This document shows positions 16,330 through 25,046 of a stretch of DNA of 40,156 bases, piece after piece (the first letter of the stretch is position 1; every line of letters begins with the position of its first letter). The position numbers and the translations under genes were made by a program. The notes beneath the pieces are model-generated. The model had not been told where the DNA came from, did no database searches, and was given only the letters and a program-made list of their open reading frames with translations. This DNA is from JAGOEF01 sp964511665 (GTDB taxonomy: Bacteria; Bacteroidota; Bacteroidia; Bacteroidales; ML635J-15): assembly GCA_964511665.1 (NCBI GenBank), contig CAZEHA010000033.1, forward strand, positions 1 to 40,156. The letters run 5' to 3'.

Positions 16330-17313
16330 CTATTCGAGAGAACTGAAATGCTTTATGAATTGAGCTCTCTCGTAGGTTTGGGGGTCGCCAATATTCCGAT
16401 ACGAAAGCTTAGCTCTAAATTCGTCAACAGAATTGTATCTGTGATTGTGCATCCACTCTTTCATTTCATCAATCATGTGTTCTATCGATTTCATTCCATT
16501 TTTGTAGAGTACACTGCATATCTGAGTGGTTTGGGCGCCGGCAAGCAGTTGTTTTACAATTGCAGCACCATCGTGTATACCCGTTGATGCCGATATTTCG
16601 ATATCGTCGATCATTCCCGAAATCATACCAACCCATCGCAGGCTGTTGCGGATGTCGGTTTCTTTGCTAAAAACACTCGACGACACAATTTCCATACGGT
16701 CGATGTTGATATCGGGTTCGTAGAAGCGGTTAAACAGCACAAAAGTTTTAATGCCACGAAATTTCATTTGATTGACGAACCACGGAAGATTCGAAAAGTG
16801 TGGACCGATTTTTATGGCTATCGGAATAGATACTTCTTTTTGAAGATCCTCGACTATATCGAAATACTTTTGTTCCATTTCACCGGGTTTCTGATTGAGA
16901 TCGGTGGGTACAATGTACATATTCAGCTCGATTGCATCGGCGCCTGCTTGTTCAATATCCTTGGCATAACCAATCCATTCGTGGTTGGTAACACAGTTGA
17001 TGCTGGCAATAACAGGAATTATTACCTCGTGCTTTACATTTTTTATCAATTGCACATATTCGGCCACCGAATTATGGCGCGAATAGTTGCGTATATAATC
17101 TTCGGCTTCGGGATAATGATGCGTGGTTTCGGCAATGGCCTTGCCGGCTTCGTGCCTGATTTGCTCCTCGAATAGCGATTTCAGCACTATGGCGCCGGCG
17201 CCATAACCGGCAGCGTTAATCACCTGCTCGATGTTTTTACTTAAACCTGAACTACTTACAATAATCGGACTCGAAAGCCTCATTCCCATGTACATTGTTG
17301 AAATATCAGCCAT
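16330..17313 (-). CDS. Dihydroorotate dehydrogenase-like protein (not canonical PyrD)
   Basis: The 327-residue TIM-barrel flavoprotein is of the DHOD superfamily: LSSPIIVSSSGLSKNIEQV (13-31), VIASINCVTNHEWIGYA (about 98-114), PIAIKIGPHFSNL (about 159-171) and the C-terminal FMN-phosphate region ASTGIHDGAAIVKQLLAGAQ (about 239-258). Canonical class 1 PyrD has an NxSCPN motif after the fourth strand; here that stretch reads ELNMYIVPTD. The orotate-contacting residues are therefore not conserved and a different substrate is likely. The enzyme type is well supported, but the reaction is unknown. It is separated from serA by 160 bp. Confidence 0.85.
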   Translation of the reverse strand: MADISTMYMGMRLSSPIIVSSSGLSKNIEQVINAAGYGAGAIVLKSLFEEQIRHEAGKAIAETTHHYPEAEDYIRNYSRHNSVAEYVQLIKNVKHEVIIPVIASINCVTNHEWIGYAKDIEQAGADAIELNMYIVPTDLNQKPGEMEQKYFDIVEDLQKEVSIPIAIKIGPHFSNLPWFVNQMKFRGIKTFVLFNRFYEPDINIDRMEIVSSSVFSKETDIRNSLRWVGMISGMIDDIEISASTGIHDGAAIVKQLLAGAQTTQICSVLYKNGMKSIEHMIDEMKEWMHNHRYNSVDEFRAKLSYRNIGDPQTYERAQFIKHFSSLE

Positions 17314-17364
17314 TGTGTTGCAATTTTTATGTTTACTATTCGAAGGTAAAATTAATAAATTTGT

Positions 17365-18177
17365 TTAAGGTTTATAATAATTTAATGCTTCGGGCAGCAC
17401 TTTTTTCATGTTTTCTATTCTCTTTTCGTCGGCCGGATGGGTGCTGAGGAACTCGGGAGGACGCGCCCCGCCCATTTTCGACATTCGTTCCCAGAATTTC
17501 ACTGCCTCATTGGGGTCGTAGCCGGCCATGGCCATAAATATCAATCCGAGCCTGTCGGCTTCGTATTCGTGCAGTCGGCTGTAGGGCAGCAGTAAGCCTA
17601 CCGAGGCACCCACCGAAAACACAGTCACAAAAATGTTTTGTGTTACTTCGGGTTTCTCCTTGATAAACTCCGACAATACGGCTCCTCCGGCAACTGCCAT
17701 AAGTTGCTGCGACATACGTTCGTTACCGTGCCGCGCCACAGCATGTGCAATTTCGTGACCCATCACCACGGCGATACCGTTTTTGTTTTGGGTGTAAGGC
17801 AATATTCCCGTGTAGAAACACACCTTTCCACCCGGCATGCACCAGGCGTTTGGAACATCGCTTTCGATAAGAGAAAACTCCCACTTAAAGTCTTTCAAGC
17901 GATTCTCGAGACCTTGTTCTTTAAGGTATTTTTCAACAGCCACCGAAATGTTACTGCCAATTTCTTTTATCTCTCTTGCCTCATTACCGGTATTCACTAC
18001 ACGCGATGTGTCGAGAAATCCACGATAGTTGGTAGTTCCCATGCTTACCAACTCCGACTCGGGCAGCAACAGTACCTGTTTACGGCCAATGAGCGGCACC
18101 GTGGAGCAGGCTGCAATTATCAACAATACGGCAATGAGCGAAAATACGGCAGGTCTGAAATTTGTTTTTAAAAACAT
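17365..18177 (-). CDS. M48 family metalloprotease, lipoprotein
   Basis: The start at 18177 is preferred because it gives a lipoprotein signal with lipobox Cys24 (LLIIAACSTV), followed by PLIGRKQVLLLPESE. This is typical of periplasmic Loi-like/BepA-like M48 peptidases. The zinc motif is H141-E-I-A-H145, with third-ligand region EYEAD (204-208). The mature protein is about 247 residues, with no TPR tail. A role in outer-membrane quality control is inferred from the family. Confidence 0.92.
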   Translation of the reverse strand: MFLKTNFRPAVFSLIAVLLIIAACSTVPLIGRKQVLLLPESELVSMGTTNYRGFLDTSRVVNTGNEAREIKEIGSNISVAVEKYLKEQGLENRLKDFKWEFSLIESDVPNAWCMPGGKVCFYTGILPYTQNKNGIAVVMGHEIAHAVARHGNERMSQQLMAVAGGAVLSEFIKEKPEVTQNIFVTVFSVGASVGLLLPYSRLHEYEADRLGLIFMAMAGYDPNEAVKFWERMSKMGGARPPEFLSTHPADEKRIENMKKVLPEALNYYKP

Positions 18178-18207
18178 CGCATTCAGGTTTTGGTTTGTCT
18201 CAAAAAT

Positions 18208-18238
18208 AAAAAAAGCAGATGAGAACACCTGCTTTTTT
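18208..18238 (-). terminator. Intrinsic terminator between two lipoprotein genes
   Basis: An A-run plus GCAG arm and CTGC plus T-run (about 10 bp pairing, one A/C mismatch in the inner stem, loop AGAA). It follows the stop of the 18256-18789 gene on the minus strand by about 18 bp and separates it from the M48 gene. Confidence 0.8.
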
Positions 18239-18255
18239 ACAAACAAATTATAGGT

Positions 18256-18789
18256 TTAATTGTTCTTTAGCTTATTGAGCGCATCGGAGTTGTCGGATTT
18301 TAAACTTTGTAGTTTATTGTCCACTTCTTCGGCAGCTTCATCAATTACCTCATCAATTCCGGAATCTTCTGAATCCATCATATCGAAAGCAAGCAGCCTC
18401 AGCGTGTTTTCGATTGGCTTTGTTTTTTCCTGAATTTTGGTGTTGAATTCAGCCATTTTTTCGGGGCATTCGGCTTCGTGTTTCTCAGCTTCACTATCGA
18501 ACTGCTCCAAGAAGCTCATCAAATCGATAAGATCTTGTTTGGCTTGTTTGTCGCCTTCTTCATACTTTTTTGCCAGAATAACCATAACATCGATCATTTC
18601 TTCGGCAGCTGCAAAGAACTCGTCGCAATTATCGAAGGTTTTGCCATCGTACTTCTTCTGCAAATCGGCAAAGTTTTCGATTTTGGCCACTTCATCTTTA
18701 TCGCAGTCTTTATTGTCCTTTTTATTTCCGCACGAAACTATTGCAGCACCCAGAGCAACTGCAAAAAACAGATACATAATTTTTTTCAT
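18256..18789 (-). CDS. Small acidic lipoprotein of unknown function
   Basis: The 177-residue protein has a lipoprotein signal (MKKIMYLFFAVALGAAIVSC, Cys20) and an acidic, helix-rich mature region. Three further Cys (DKDCDKD, FDNCDEF, EAECPEK) may form disulfides or bind metal. I recognise no family. It is monocistronic with its own terminator. A -7-like TATTTTTA lies about 40 bp upstream of the ATG. Confidence 0.75.
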   Translation of the reverse strand: MKKIMYLFFAVALGAAIVSCGNKKDNKDCDKDEVAKIENFADLQKKYDGKTFDNCDEFFAAAEEMIDVMVILAKKYEEGDKQAKQDLIDLMSFLEQFDSEAEKHEAECPEKMAEFNTKIQEKTKPIENTLRLLAFDMMDSEDSGIDEVIDEAAEEVDNKLQSLKSDNSDALNKLKNN

Positions 18790-18891
18790 AGCATTAGTTT
18801 TAAGTTATTGAATAATTTGAGGTAAAAATAACAATTCTTTCCGACACAACATCAGCATATACATCTTTTTAAACACCGCTTTCAAAAATAA

Positions 18892-21800
18892 TTATTTACT
18901 CTTATCGGGATAATCGGGAATGCCCGGCAATTGAGAATTGAATTTGGCGAGATCTTCAAGTATCAGTTCAATAGCCTTGTCGAGCTGGGCATCAATGCCC
19001 ATATATTCCTGATAGCTGTCGTTGTCAATCCTCACATCGGGATCGACACCATAGCCCTCGATTATCCAGCCACTGCCGTCGGCGGCATAATGGGCGTATT
19101 CGGGCCGGTTGAGCACTGCTCCGTCGATAAATGGCAGCGAACCTCTGATACCGACCACCCCACCCCAGGTGCGCACACCGACCAGTTTTCCCAGCTTATG
19201 CCTGCGAAACTGATAGGGGAACAAATCGCCATCGGAAGCCGAATATTGGTTAATGAGCAGTATCTTGGGACCATGCATCACTTCGCGGGGCTTTGTGTTG
19301 GGCAAATCGGCATTGCGCCCCATAGCCATCATCGAAACTTCGCGGCGCAAGCGTTCTATCAGCATTGGCGATACATTGCCGCCGCCATTGCCACGGTCGT
19401 CGATAATAAGTGCCTGTTTCGACAATTGCGGATAGAAGTACTTCACGAACTCGTTGAGTCCTTCGCGCGACATATCGGGAACATGAATGTATCCAACCCG
19501 TCCGTTGGTTTTGCTGTTGACATATTCTATGTTTTTGTGTACCCAATTGTAATAATACAATTGTGCCTCGTTCTCGATGGGGACAATAACATAGCTGCGT
19601 ACATCTTTTTCGGAAGCCTTGCTGCTGAATCCTATTTCAACCTGTGTTTCGGCTTTGCCTACCAACAGGCTGTATATATCGGTAACATCTTTCAGACTTT
19701 TCCCATTTATACTCACAATAAAATCGCCTTCCGAAATGTCCATTCCGGGGTTAATCAAGGGTGAACGCACATCTTTTATCCAGTTTTCGCCTTTCAGAAT
19801 TTTATCGATTCGGTAATAACCACTGTTATGCCGACTTAGCTCGGCACCCAGCAAACCGGTTTTGATACGTTGGTCGGGTTTACGGTCGCCACCACCCACA
19901 TAGGCATGGCCGGCATTCAATTCACCTATCATCTCACCAATGATATAATTCAAATCGTTGCGGCTGTTAACATATTGAAGCATGGGTTCGTACTTTTCTT
20001 TCACGGCATTCCAATCGACACCATGCATATTGGGGGCATAGAAAAAGTCGCGCATTTGTCGCCACGATTCCGTAAAAATTTGCTTCCATTCGGCATTTAG
20101 ATCAACCCACACTTTCATATCGGAAAGATTTACCGGTTTATCGGTTTTTATCGATGCCGAGGGTAAATCAATCACATAGTAAGCATTGCCTTTTGCCACC
20201 AACATTTTCTTCTTATTGGCCGAAATCAGATACGATGTATAGGCTCCCAAATCGCTTTCCTGCTTCTTTTTAAAATCGAAGAGTTTCAGCGATGCCGGCA
20301 CATTCATTTTGGCACTTACATAGAACAGTTTATCGCCGGCGGTTTGTATATTCCAATACGAAGCTGCCTCAACGGGAAGTACCTCGATGCGAAATTCAAT
20401 ATTTTCGATATCTATTACAATATCTTGTGTTTTGTCCTTAGAGGCATCTTTGGTTTTCTCATCAGTTTTGTCGGCAACCAGCACTTCGGCTTCTTGGTTT
20501 TTGGGTGCCAGTGGCGACACATCGTTTTTATTCAACATCACAAAGTATATTTTCGACATATCACGGTAGGCATGATTCCATTCGGTGCTGCTGTAGATAG
20601 GGTTAAAATCGCGGTTCGAAATAAAGAACAAATACTTGCCGCAATCGCTGAAAACAGGTCGGTAGGAATCGTACCAGTCGGATGTGATTTTGTGCAGTTT
20701 TTTTGTTGACAGGTTATACAAATAAATCTTTGAAACACGCGAAGTATCGGCATCGGAAAAAGCCACCCATTTGCTGTCGGGCGACCAGGCATAGTCGTGA
20801 ATTTCGCCGGTAATTGAGCGCGATATTTCTGTTGTTTTTTTCTTATCGATATCAACATACTGCAGTCGCTGCATCTTATCGGCAAAAAGTAGTTTTTTAC
20901 TGTCGGGCGACCATTTCGCACCATATTTATAGGTGTCGGCATTGAAGCTGATTTGCACCGGTTTTTCTTTTCCGAGCGGGTCTGCTATAAAGATTTCGGT
21001 TTCGCCGGTTTCGTCTGATATGTATGCAATATATTGTCCGTCGGGCGACCACTCCACATTACGTTCGTGAACGCCGCTGCTCGCAGTAAGGTTACGAGCA
21101 ATACCGGTTTCGGCAGGAACCGACCAAATATCGCCTCGTGCAGCAAAGGCAATGCGAACACCGTCGGGCGAAATGTCGTAAGCGCGAATCATATCGGCGG
21201 CGTTTTTCAGCACAGTGCGCGAACCGGCATTATCTTCTTTCACCTCGATATATACCAATTCAACCGACGATTTCTCAAAATCATATATATATATGTACCC
21301 ACCATTTTCGAAAACAATGGCATCGTTACCCAAATTCGGGAATTTAATATCGTACTGGGTGAAGCTGGTTAGTTTTCGGGTAGCGCGGGTGATGGTGTCG
21401 TAAGCGAACAGGTTCATAATGCGGTCGCGGTCGGAGAGGAAATAAATCTTACTGCCATGCCACATGGGAAATATATCTTGTGCATCGTTGTTGGTGATGT
21501 TGCGGGTTTTCTTGGTTGTGAAGTCGAAAATGCGGATATCGTCGGCCATACCGCCTTTGTAGTATTTCCATGTTCTGAATTCACGGAACACACGATTAAA
21601 AGCAATCTGATTTGCATCGGCAGAGTACGAGAACCAACTTCCCGACGAAAAAGGCAATTGCTCCGACATGCCCCCTTCAACCGGCACTTTGAACAGATGA
21701 CCCACAAAGTCGTTGAAGGTAATTTTTCGGCTGCGATATACCACGTGTTTAGCGTCGGGAGTCCATCCCATAACAATGTTATTGGGACCCATTCGGTCGC

Positions 21801-22137
21801 TGATGTCGTCGCGCGACAGCGTGGCCGTATAGGTCAGTCGGCGCGGTGTGCCGCCGGTGGCAGGCATTACATACACTTCGGTGTTGCCATCGTACTGACC
21901 GGTAAACGCTATTTGTGTGCCATCAGGTGAAAAATGCGGAAAAATCTCGAGGCCTTCGCCCGATGTCAAACGTCGGGCAACGCCCCCTTGGCGCGCCACA
22001 GTGTATAAATCGCCTGCATACGAAAACACAATCTGGTCGCCATGAATATCGGGAAAACGCAGCAAACGGGTTAAATCGCTGGCAAACAGCTCGGAAACAA
22101 GCATTACAAATACAAGAAACAATAATGACTTACGCAT
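18892..22137 (-). CDS. Tricorn-type protease (S41), exported
   Basis: The start is set at 22137 for the signal peptide MRKSLLFLVFVMLVSELFAS, giving 1081 residues. The N-terminal two thirds are beta-propeller repeats with recurrent WSPDGxxIAY/WSPDSK motifs, as in the tricorn beta-6 and beta-7 propellers. A C1 helical domain with GELNAGHAYVGGGD (catalytic His region), a PDZ-like segment (INPGMDISEGDFIVSINGKSL) and the S41 core with DDRGNGGGN and the nucleophile Ser968 in SASDGD follow. The layout matches archaeal tricorn core protease. In Bacteroidota the exported form is expected to degrade oligopeptides in the periplasm. Confidence 0.92.
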   Translation of the reverse strand: MRKSLLFLVFVMLVSELFASDLTRLLRFPDIHGDQIVFSYAGDLYTVARQGGVARRLTSGEGLEIFPHFSPDGTQIAFTGQYDGNTEVYVMPATGGTPRRLTYTATLSRDDISDRMGPNNIVMGWTPDAKHVVYRSRKITFNDFVGHLFKVPVEGGMSEQLPFSSGSWFSYSADANQIAFNRVFREFRTWKYYKGGMADDIRIFDFTTKKTRNITNNDAQDIFPMWHGSKIYFLSDRDRIMNLFAYDTITRATRKLTSFTQYDIKFPNLGNDAIVFENGGYIYIYDFEKSSVELVYIEVKEDNAGSRTVLKNAADMIRAYDISPDGVRIAFAARGDIWSVPAETGIARNLTASSGVHERNVEWSPDGQYIAYISDETGETEIFIADPLGKEKPVQISFNADTYKYGAKWSPDSKKLLFADKMQRLQYVDIDKKKTTEISRSITGEIHDYAWSPDSKWVAFSDADTSRVSKIYLYNLSTKKLHKITSDWYDSYRPVFSDCGKYLFFISNRDFNPIYSSTEWNHAYRDMSKIYFVMLNKNDVSPLAPKNQEAEVLVADKTDEKTKDASKDKTQDIVIDIENIEFRIEVLPVEAASYWNIQTAGDKLFYVSAKMNVPASLKLFDFKKKQESDLGAYTSYLISANKKKMLVAKGNAYYVIDLPSASIKTDKPVNLSDMKVWVDLNAEWKQIFTESWRQMRDFFYAPNMHGVDWNAVKEKYEPMLQYVNSRNDLNYIIGEMIGELNAGHAYVGGGDRKPDQRIKTGLLGAELSRHNSGYYRIDKILKGENWIKDVRSPLINPGMDISEGDFIVSINGKSLKDVTDIYSLLVGKAETQVEIGFSSKASEKDVRSYVIVPIENEAQLYYYNWVHKNIEYVNSKTNGRVGYIHVPDMSREGLNEFVKYFYPQLSKQALIIDDRGNGGGNVSPMLIERLRREVSMMAMGRNADLPNTKPREVMHGPKILLINQYSASDGDLFPYQFRRHKLGKLVGVRTWGGVVGIRGSLPFIDGAVLNRPEYAHYAADGSGWIIEGYGVDPDVRIDNDSYQEYMGIDAQLDKAIELILEDLAKFNSQLPGIPDYPDKSK

Positions 22138-22424
22138 AGGTTTTACATTTAATATGATGGATAAAAATACACAATAAAATATGAAAGACAAATGCTTATT
22201 TTTCCACACACATAACAATTCTTGATTCTTTCTGATTTTTTGACAATGATGAAGTAATTCGGTTCTCGAATTTTTGTTGCATTACATGCCATCTATTAGC
22301 TATGAAAATGCGGCAACCAATTACCCCAAAACAAACACCCCTTCAACCCTGCTCAATAACACAATCGTTATTATTTGCTGATTTACAATTAGTTAAAACA
22401 TATATCCTATTGATTCAATATGTT

Positions 22425-22459
22425 TTGTTATTTTTTTAACATTGTTATTTGTTTAACAT
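22425..22459 (+). promoter_or_regulatory. Two tandem Rex-like operators, regulatory cassette
   Basis: Two 18-bp sites, TTGTTAT-N4-TTAACAT, at 22425-22442 and 22442-22459, share one base. Each differs from the Rex consensus TTGTTAA-N4-TTAACAA at two positions. The second covers the -33 TTTG (22448-22451). Rex is an NADH-sensing repressor. No rex gene lies in the window. Confidence 0.7.
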
Positions 22460-22481
22460 TTAGAATAATTATGTATTTTTG
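22448..22481 (+). promoter_or_regulatory. Promoter of the hydrogenase regulatory cassette
   Basis: The -33 TTTG (22448-22451) and the -7 TATTTTTG (22474-22481) are 22 bp apart, within the Bacteroidota sigma-factor consensus. The transcript would start near 22488, about 13 bases before the ATG. The upstream region 22138-22420 holds no gene. Confidence 0.65.
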
Positions 22482-22500
22482 CAATAAAAAAAGTACTGCG

Positions 22501-22845
22501 ATGAAAGCCGAACAAATAGCAAGTCTGATTAATGGTAAATCGCATTTGTGCGCAGGTCACAATGCAATTGAATTTGGCTATGCATTTGCCAGCGATTTAA
22601 TGAGCGACGTATTGCGCACCGACAGCGAAAACTTGTTACTGATAACAGGACTATGCAATTTACAAACCGTAAGAACCGCCGAAGTGTCCGACATAAAATG
22701 CATTGTAATTGGTCGCGGAAAAACCAGTTGCAACGAAATGAAGCAATTGGCACACGAAGCCGATGTTTCGATAATAGAAAGTCCGTTCAGCGTATTCAGA
22801 ATTTGTTCGATATTGGGCAGCAACGGCATACAAGCAATTTACTGA
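22501..22845 (+). CDS. DRTGG-domain-like protein, regulatory cassette gene 1
   Basis: The 114-residue protein starts at 22501; the in-frame upstream region overlaps the promoter. It has a compact alpha/beta fold, with GYAFASDLMSDVLR (about 25-38), LLLITGLCNLQTVRTAEV (about 44-61) and IKCIVIGRGKT (about 64-74). The pattern resembles DRTGG domains found beside Clostridia/Thermotogales hydABC clusters. It is paralogous to the gene at 24597-25046. The family's ligand is unknown; domain relatives occur with CBS and Pta proteins. Its stop overlaps the next start (ATGA). Four Cys are present, but no recognisable metal motif. Confidence 0.78.
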   Translation: MKAEQIASLINGKSHLCAGHNAIEFGYAFASDLMSDVLRTDSENLLLITGLCNLQTVRTAEVSDIKCIVIGRGKTSCNEMKQLAHEADVSIIESPFSVFRICSILGSNGIQAIY

Positions 22846-23285
22846 TGATAACAGAAACATTTCATATTGCAGGTGGCAACTTCAGCAATGCCGGTGAAGC
22901 GTCGAGCCGGGTAAAAAAGATACTGAAGCAGCTGGGCGTTGATCAGTGCTCGATAAAACGCACAGTGGTTGCCATGTACGAAGCCGAAGTAAACATTGTG
23001 GCCCATGCCTGGGAAGGCAACATGAAAGTTGAAATTGATTCCGAAAAAATACGCATCACCGGCACCGACAAGGGTCCGGGCATTGCCGATATCGAAAAAG
23101 CCATGCAAGCGGGTTTTAGCACCGCCTCGCAACAGGTGCGCGAAATGGGCTTTGGAGCAGGCATGGGCTTACCAAATATTAAAAACAATACCGATTTTCT
23201 CGACATAAAAAGCACTCCCGGAATCGGCACCACACTTATCATGATAAATTATTTTGCAGGCCATGACAAACCAAAGCACACATAG
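22845..23285 (+). CDS. RsbW-like GHKL ATPase (anti-sigma-type serine kinase fold)
   Basis: The 146-residue protein starts at the ATG overlapping the previous stop. It has the Bergerat ATP-binding fold: N-box EAEVNIVAHAW (about 45-55), G1 box DKGPGI (about 77-82) and G2 box GFGAGMGLPNI (about 104-114). Size and motifs match RsbW/SpoIIAB-type proteins rather than full histidine kinases. No STAS anti-anti-sigma, SpoIIE phosphatase or sigma factor is nearby, so it probably does not work in a classical partner switch. It overlaps the sensor-hydrogenase gene by 23 bp. Confidence 0.88.
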   Translation: MITETFHIAGGNFSNAGEASSRVKKILKQLGVDQCSIKRTVVAMYEAEVNIVAHAWEGNMKVEIDSEKIRITGTDKGPGIADIEKAMQAGFSTASQQVREMGFGAGMGLPNIKNNTDFLDIKSTPGIGTTLIMINYFAGHDKPKHT

Positions 23286-24600
23286 CGAGTTTTACCATGC
23301 CTTAACTATCGACAGCAACATGTGCACCGGATGCACCAACTGTATGCGCGTGTGCCCCACCGAGGCCATTCGCATCAGGCAGGGCAAGGCCGTTTTAAAT
23401 AAAAATAAATGTGTCGACTGTGGCGAATGTTGCCGCGTATGTCCGGTGAAAGCCATTTATATAAAACACGACGATTTCAGCGAGATATTAAAATATCGCT
23501 ATCGCATTGCCCTGGTTCCTGCAGTTTTTATCGGTCAGTTTTCGCAGCAAATCAGGGTTTCCGAAATTTATGCCTGCATGAAGGAATTGGGGTTTACCCA
23601 TATTTACGAAGTAGAACATGGCGTAGGTCTGGTTACCGAGGCCTATCGCAATTACATGGAACAGCAAGCCCCAAAAACTTATATTTCGCCATTCTGCCCT
23701 GCAGTAGTAAGGCTTATTCAGGTGCGATTTCCTTCGCTTATTCCCAACATAATACACATAAAAGTACCCCTCGATTTTGCGGCCTACACCATTATTGGTC
23801 GCCTGTGTGCTGCCGGCATAAAACGTGAAGAAATCGGCGTGTTTTACCTCACCCCCTGTGCCGCCAAAATAGCTTCGGTAAAAAGTCCTGTAGAAGGAGA
23901 GAAATCAGAAATAGCCGGGGTTATCAATATGGATATAATGTACAACAAAGTGAGGCAAATTCTGATAAACAAACCCGCAGCCGTCGATCCGATAAACCAT
24001 ACGCTTCGGGGCATTGATGTGCTGTATGGTCTGAGTGGTGGCGAAGCCATGCATTACGCAGGAAGGTGTTTTGCCATAGACGGGATGAAAAATGTTATTG
24101 AATTTTTGGAACAACTCGAAAACGACAAAATTCAAGATGTCGATTTCATTGAACTGCGTGCCTGCGACCAAAGCTGCGCCGGCGGCGTACTTACCAGCGC
24201 AAACCGTTTTTTGGCTATCGAGCGGCTGAAAAACAGGGCGAAGCATATCGACACCCTCAACAAAACGCGTTCACTCCCTTCGCCATGCGTTAACAAGCAA
24301 TTTCTCGAAAGCCTGAAAAGCAATATCGACATTCCCGAAATTAAACCACGCAATATGCTACCCATTGGAAACAATATGCAGGAATCGATGGCATTGCTCG
24401 AGCAAATGAAACAACTGGAAGCCAGCCTGCCCGGTGTTCATTGTGGCTTATGTGGAGCGCCCACTTGCCATGCTTTTGCCGAAGATGTGGTTCTTGGCAT
24501 GGCAGAAACCAACGACTGTGTTTTCAACATCAGACAAGACCCAAAAACTATGGCTGCTGACTCAGAAATATGGGGGATTGACAAATACTTTGAGTTATGA
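23263..24600 (+). CDS. Putative sensory [FeFe]-hydrogenase-like protein (group D-like)
   Basis: The 445-residue protein has two [4Fe-4S] ferredoxin motifs (C21/24/27/31 and C50/53/56/60), an H-cluster domain and a C-terminal Cys motif, C394-x2-C-x4-C-x16-C419. The four Cys expected to hold the H-cluster's cubane and diiron site are kept (C145, C199, C301, C305). The pocket is altered: L1 reads SPFCPA, with Phe144 at the proton-shuttle Cys; L2 is TPCAAK; L3 is ELRACDQSC. Fast H2 turnover is unlikely, whereas sensing or regulation is plausible. The ATG at 23263 is preferred over a TTG at 23254. It is followed, with a 4-bp overlap, by a second DRTGG-like gene. Confidence 0.87.
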   Translation: MTNQSTHSEFYHALTIDSNMCTGCTNCMRVCPTEAIRIRQGKAVLNKNKCVDCGECCRVCPVKAIYIKHDDFSEILKYRYRIALVPAVFIGQFSQQIRVSEIYACMKELGFTHIYEVEHGVGLVTEAYRNYMEQQAPKTYISPFCPAVVRLIQVRFPSLIPNIIHIKVPLDFAAYTIIGRLCAAGIKREEIGVFYLTPCAAKIASVKSPVEGEKSEIAGVINMDIMYNKVRQILINKPAAVDPINHTLRGIDVLYGLSGGEAMHYAGRCFAIDGMKNVIEFLEQLENDKIQDVDFIELRACDQSCAGGVLTSANRFLAIERLKNRAKHIDTLNKTRSLPSPCVNKQFLESLKSNIDIPEIKPRNMLPIGNNMQESMALLEQMKQLEASLPGVHCGLCGAPTCHAFAEDVVLGMAETNDCVFNIRQDPKTMAADSEIWGIDKYFEL

Positions 24601-25046
24601 AATGCAGAAAAGAAAATCAGGATCACAAAATGAAGAATACCGATGAATATGAGCAAAAACATACGAAATATCAGTTTCAACAAAATGCAAAACGTATGAA
24701 AACAATACACATTGAACCCGAGAAGATTTTCGATTGTACTTTGGCTACACGTACCCCAAAGCAAATAGCATTTAGTGGTGTTTATGCCGGCGATTTGTTG
24801 AGCGATGTTATGGGACATGCCCGCGAAGGCAATATCTGGGTAACCATGCAAACACACAAAAATGTGGCTGCCATTGCCGGACTCAAAGATATAAGGGCAG
24901 TTATAATTGTTGGCAACAACCAACCCGACGCAGATATGTTAAGCCAATGTGAGTGCGAAAACATTTCGGTATTTACCACAGGCTTACGCACCTACGAAGT
25001 TTGCGGCATGCTGTATGAATACGAAAAAAAAAGCCATGAGGCTTAA
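24597..25046 (+). CDS. DRTGG-domain-like protein, regulatory cassette gene 4
   Basis: The protein has 149 residues from the ATGA-overlapping start. An internal Met at 24696 would give 116 residues, nearer the family length. The core includes GVYAGDLLSDVMGHA, IWVTMQTHKNVAAIAGLKDIRAVIIVGN and an ENISVFTTGLRTYEVCGMLY tail, and aligns by eye with the gene-1 protein of the cassette (for example DLMSDVLR against DLLSDVMGH). The N-terminal 33 residues are polar and may be a leader extension or not translated. It overlaps the PHP gene by 11 bp. Confidence 0.8.
   Translation: MKCRKENQDHKMKNTDEYEQKHTKYQFQQNAKRMKTIHIEPEKIFDCTLATRTPKQIAFSGVYAGDLLSDVMGHAREGNIWVTMQTHKNVAAIAGLKDIRAVIIVGNNQPDADMLSQCECENISVFTTGLRTYEVCGMLYEYEKKSHEA

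Noticed and set aside
18931..19764. Long plus-strand ORF opposite the tricorn protease gene
   Set aside because: It is a shadow of the minus-strand protease: the protein has no recognisable domain, and the opposite strand encodes a complete propeller/S41 enzyme.
22653..22844. 64-residue N-terminal extension of the RsbW-like ORF
   Set aside because: It overlaps the DRTGG gene in another frame and lacks domain character. The overlapping ATG at 22845 gives the proper GHKL start.
23263..24600. Calling this protein a second catalytic hydrogenase
   Set aside because: The proton-shuttle Cys is replaced by Phe and two other H-cluster motifs are altered, so a sensory or low-activity role fits better.
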